This document shows positions 21,667-23,907 of a stretch of 23,907 nucleotides of DNA, one piece after another. Under the pieces are notes generated by a model. The model saw only the letters and a program-made list of their open reading frames with translations, was not told the DNA's origin and ran no database searches. Source of the DNA: a virus; IMG/VR virus record IMGVR_UViG_3300046751_000076, positions 1-23,907 of that record. The stretch is one strand, 5' to 3'. The position numbers were made by a program, and so were the translations under genes. Each line of letters opens with the position of its first letter. The stretch's first letter is position 1.

Positions 21667-22998
21667 ATGAACAATTCATACGATCAATTGATCGAGAAGT
21701 GGTCACCAGTTCTAAACGAAGAATCTGCTGGCACAATCACCGATCATCACAAGAAGGCAGTAACGGCTGCTATCCTAGAAAACCAAGAACGCGCTATGAT
21801 GGAAGAGCGTGGTGCAATGAATGGTTTCCTAACCGAAGACGCACCAACTAACTCAACTCACGCGGGTGCTTCCCCACTAGCTAACTGGGATCCAGTATTG
21901 ATCTCACTAGTACGTCGCGCAATGCCAAACCTAATGGCATATGACCTATGTGGTGTCCAGCCAATGGCAGGACCAACTGGTCTAATCTTCGCGATGAAGT
22001 CACGTTACAACGGAATGTCTGGTCCAGAAACATTCTTCGACGAAGTTGAAACTCGTTTCTCAGGTCTAGGTGGAACTCTAGATCAACCAGAAGACGGTTC
22101 AGGCATGTCTGGATTCGATGCTGTAACTCCACGTGAACTAGATCTTGCTGGTCGTCCAATGTCAACACAAGAAGCTGAGACTCTAGGTCGTGGTGGTCCA
22201 ACGGATCAAGCGTTCCAAGAGATGGGTTTCTCGATCGACAAGGCGACTGTTACTGCTAAGTCACGCGCATTGAAGGCAGAGTACTCTCTAGAACTAGCGC
22301 AAGACTTGAAAGCAATCCACGGTCTTGACGCTGAGACAGAACTAGCAAACATTCTGTCTACAGAGATTCTTGCTGAAATCAACCGCGAAATCATTCGTAC
22401 AATCAACTCTCAGGCAAAGCTAGGTGCACAGACATCTAACGTTACACTTCCAGGTGTATTTGACCTATCAACAGACGCTGATGGTCGTTGGTCTGCAGAG
22501 AAGTTCAAGGGTCTAGTTGTACAACTTGATCGTGAAGCAAACGTTATCGCGAAAGAAACTCGTCGCGGTAAGGGTAACATCGTAGTATGTTCTTCTGACG
22601 TTGCAACTGCACTTGCAGCTTCTGGCATGCTAGATTACACTCCAGCAATGAACACTTCATTGTCAATCGACGACACCGGTAACACGTTCGCAGGTACTCT
22701 AAACGGTCGCCTACGCGTATTCATCGATCCATATGCAACTACCAACTACGTAACAGTAGGTTATAAGGGTACTAACCCATATGACGCTGGTATGTTCTAC
22801 TGCCCATACGTACCACTACAGATGGTCAAGGCAGTTGGCGAGAACGACTTCCAGCCACGTATCGGGTTCAAGACTCGTTATGGCATGGTTGCAAACCCAT
22901 TCGTCACAGACAACCCAACTAGCGACATCGATGCAACTAAGGGTGTAAACCAGTACTACCGTATCTTCCGTGTAGACAACATCCTAGACAAGGCATAA
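21667..22998 (+). CDS. gp23: Major capsid protein gp23
   Basis: HK97-fold major capsid protein. Landmarks: KWSPVLNEE near the N terminus, ASPLANWDPVLISLVRRAMPNL and LCGVQPMAGPTGLIFAMKSRY (landmarks PVLISLVRRAMPNL, GVQPMAGPTGLIFA), TVTAKSRALKAEYSLELAQDL (landmark KSRALKAEYS), DAGMFYCPYVPLQMV and GFKTRYGMVANPF. It is 443 aa versus 521 in T4, as in marine T4-like phages. The N-terminal propeptide probably ends at FLTE (Leu55-Thr-Glu57), an L-x-E gp21 site followed by DAPTN. This would give a mature protein of 386 aa. Codon bias is strong (CTA Leu, CGT Arg), fitting very high expression. It ends its unit at a UUCG terminator. Confidence 0.97.
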   Translation: MNNSYDQLIEKWSPVLNEESAGTITDHHKKAVTAAILENQERAMMEERGAMNGFLTEDAPTNSTHAGASPLANWDPVLISLVRRAMPNLMAYDLCGVQPMAGPTGLIFAMKSRYNGMSGPETFFDEVETRFSGLGGTLDQPEDGSGMSGFDAVTPRELDLAGRPMSTQEAETLGRGGPTDQAFQEMGFSIDKATVTAKSRALKAEYSLELAQDLKAIHGLDAETELANILSTEILAEINREIIRTINSQAKLGAQTSNVTLPGVFDLSTDADGRWSAEKFKGLVVQLDREANVIAKETRRGKGNIVVCSSDVATALAASGMLDYTPAMNTSLSIDDTGNTFAGTLNGRLRVFIDPYATTNYVTVGYKGTNPYDAGMFYCPYVPLQMVKAVGENDFQPRIGFKTRYGMVANPFVTDNPTSDIDATKGVNQYYRIFRVDNILDKA

Positions 22999-23006
22999 TA
23001 AAAAGA

Positions 23007-23020
23007 ACTAGTCTACTAGT
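23007..23020. repeat. Short inverted repeat ACTAGT-CT-ACTAGT
   Basis: Two copies of the palindromic hexamer ACTAGT separated by CT, 8 nt after the gp23 stop and just upstream of the terminator stem. It could add a small second hairpin to the 3' end of the capsid mRNA. A 2-nt loop is too tight for full pairing, so the significance is uncertain. Confidence 0.45.
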
Positions 23021-23026
23021 CATTTT

Positions 23027-23052
23027 GGGGAGTCTTCGGACTCCCTTTTTTT
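23027..23052 (+). terminator. Intrinsic terminator with UUCG tetraloop after gp23
   Basis: GGGAGTC/GACTCCC closes a C(UUCG)G tetraloop and is followed by seven T residues. The design matches the terminator at 10329-10354. It separates the capsid unit from the next late promoter, 6 nt downstream. Confidence 0.93.
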
Positions 23053-23057
23053 ATGCG

Positions 23058-23065
23058 TATAAATA
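23058..23065 (+). promoter_or_regulatory. T4-type late promoter after the capsid terminator
   Basis: Perfect TATAAATA (context GTATAAATAAA), 6 nt after the T tract of the terminator and 22 nt before ATG 23087. It is arranged like the terminator/promoter junction before gp13. Confidence 0.8.
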
Positions 23066-23086
23066 AAGTGACTAAGAGGATATATT

Positions 23087-23551
23087 ATGGACCTAACACC
23101 TAACAAAAACTTTTTGCAACCTACGGGGTTCTGTGTTATCATAGAACGTGCGTTCGGCAATCTAAAGTTTTTTGCGCATACAGTATCACATCCTGGTGCA
23201 ACAGGAACTGCGGCAGAGATGGCAGTGCCTCGTGTTCAAAGATTGCCTTTGCCACCAGACACTATCAACTATGGCGAACTCACTATTAGTCTCATCCTAG
23301 ACGAAGATCTTGAGTGTTACAAGGAAGTTCTTGAGTGGTTGGAAGGTATTACTTACGGCACAAAAGAAACGACACATCACGATATTCAAGTGATTATCCT
23401 CACAAGTCACAATAACTCTAATGTGACTATCAAATACAAAGACTGTATTCCTACGCAAGTAGGGAACATCGAACTAACGTCTACTGCAGGCGATGTCACA
23501 TATCTTAACTTTGACGCTACATTCAGATTTACTGAATACGAACTAATCTAA
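23087..23551 (+). CDS. Tail-tube-like (gp19-fold) virion protein, 154 aa
   Basis: Recognisable as a T4-like tail-tube-fold protein found in marine T4-like phages, but its exact counterpart is unclear. Landmarks: FLQPTGFCVIIERAFGNLKFF, HTVSHPGATGTA, VPRVQRLPLPPDTINYGELT (landmark VPRVQRLPLPPD), ISLILDEDLECYKEVLEWLEG. The same strand order (F..V..PG......VP......P.....LT.....D.......W) is seen in gp19. The C-terminal CIPTQVGNIELTSTAGDVTYL parallels gp19's GCFPTNISAIDLSYE. It may be a tube paralogue, a tube initiator (gp54/gp48-like) or another baseplate component. The start is fixed by AGAGGA and the late promoter. The next gene follows after 10 nt. Confidence 0.68.
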   Translation: MDLTPNKNFLQPTGFCVIIERAFGNLKFFAHTVSHPGATGTAAEMAVPRVQRLPLPPDTINYGELTISLILDEDLECYKEVLEWLEGITYGTKETTHHDIQVIILTSHNNSNVTIKYKDCIPTQVGNIELTSTAGDVTYLNFDATFRFTEYELI

Positions 23552-23561
23552 GGATCATATT

Positions 23562-23907
23562 ATGGCACAATATAGTGTAGGTAGGGGAAGACACCTAAAC
23601 AAACGCAATGACATTCACGAAGTCGTAATGATTGCGGACAAAGACGGAAACATTCTAAACACCTCTGGTGCGGCAAGTAACATCCCAATCGCAGCCGGTG
23701 ATGTATCTGGTTACGCACATATTAACAAATTTGGTGCGACTAACGGGGACGTGACCGAAGGAACTGTTTGGGACGGTAATGATGACGATGTTGCATACCC
23801 ATACCCAGACGCTGGTTTAGTTTCCATATCTTCTCTAACACAGGTTGGTGAAGATGTGATCGTTGACGGTCTAGACGCAGACTATAATCTACAGAGTGAG
23901 ACGATTG
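23562..23907 (+). CDS. Virion structural protein (partial, runs off the window)
   Basis: Starts at ATG 23562 with AAGGAT upstream, 10 nt after the previous stop, and stays open for 115 codons to the window edge. The sequence begins MAQYSVGRGRHLNKRNDIHE. It contains INKFGATNGDV...GTVWDGND..YPYPDAGLVSISS, then VIVDGLDADYNLQSETI. The NKFG...VW...YPY...SISS...V.GLDADYN.QSE pattern is one I associate with a virion structural protein family in many marine podo- and myoviruses. That assignment is from memory of the pattern only. The C terminus is missing here. Confidence 0.6.
   Translation, partial: MAQYSVGRGRHLNKRNDIHEVVMIADKDGNILNTSGAASNIPIAAGDVSGYAHINKFGATNGDVTEGTVWDGNDDDVAYPYPDAGLVSISSLTQVGEDVIVDGLDADYNLQSETI

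Overview
This window is a late structural region of a T4-like tailed phage (contractile-tailed myovirus). Every confident gene lies on the + strand. The gene order 13-14-15-16-17-18-19-20-67-(insert)-21-22-23 is the classic T4 order. Most virion proteins have lengths closer to the marine/'exo' T4-like phages than to coliphage T4: sheath 550 aa, major capsid protein 443 aa, large terminase 538 aa. G+C is roughly 43-45% in the core genes by spot counts. Codon use in the abundant proteins favours CTA (Leu) and CGT (Arg). The host cannot be read directly; a marine gammaproteobacterium is a reasonable guess, not a demonstrated fact.

Layout. (1) 1-10309 is a fibre block: the end of an unidentified gene, a 292-aa fibre-like protein, a 119-aa protein, a giant 1970-aa repetitive coiled-coil fibre and a 959-aa coiled-coil fibre carrying two inserted domains of about 150 aa. 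It ends at a strong UUCG-loop terminator. (2) 10362-14796 has two tandem T4-type late promoters (TATAAATA), then neck proteins gp13 and gp14, tail terminator gp15 and terminase gp16/gp17, tightly packed or overlapping. (3) 14809-17113 has a late promoter, tail sheath gp18, tail tube gp19 and a terminator. (4) 17124-19682 has portal gp20, prohead core gp67 and a foreign-looking GT32-type glycosyltransferase. (5) 19710-23052 has a late promoter, a 66-aa protein with a possible capsid-targeting peptide, prohead protease gp21, scaffold gp22, major capsid protein gp23 and a second UUCG terminator. (6) 23058-end has a late promoter, a tail-tube-like protein and a truncated virion-protein gene.

How the genes work together. 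gp20, gp67, gp22, gp21 and gp23 build and mature the prohead. gp16/gp17 package DNA through the gp20 portal. gp13/gp14 close the head, and gp15 caps the gp19 tube and gp18 sheath so head and tail can join. The upstream fibre proteins probably handle host recognition or act as collar fibres. The block upstream of gene 13 is where T4 carries wac (fibritin whiskers).

The parts with most potential novelty are the giant repeat fibre (tandem arrays of exact 68-aa and 79-aa period), the lectin-like domains inserted at the same register of the 959-aa fibre, the glycosyltransferase with a degenerate DXD motif inside the head operon, and the small putative internal head protein. No tRNA, CRISPR array, insertion sequence or integrase is visible. 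No stretch over 300 bases lacks a gene.
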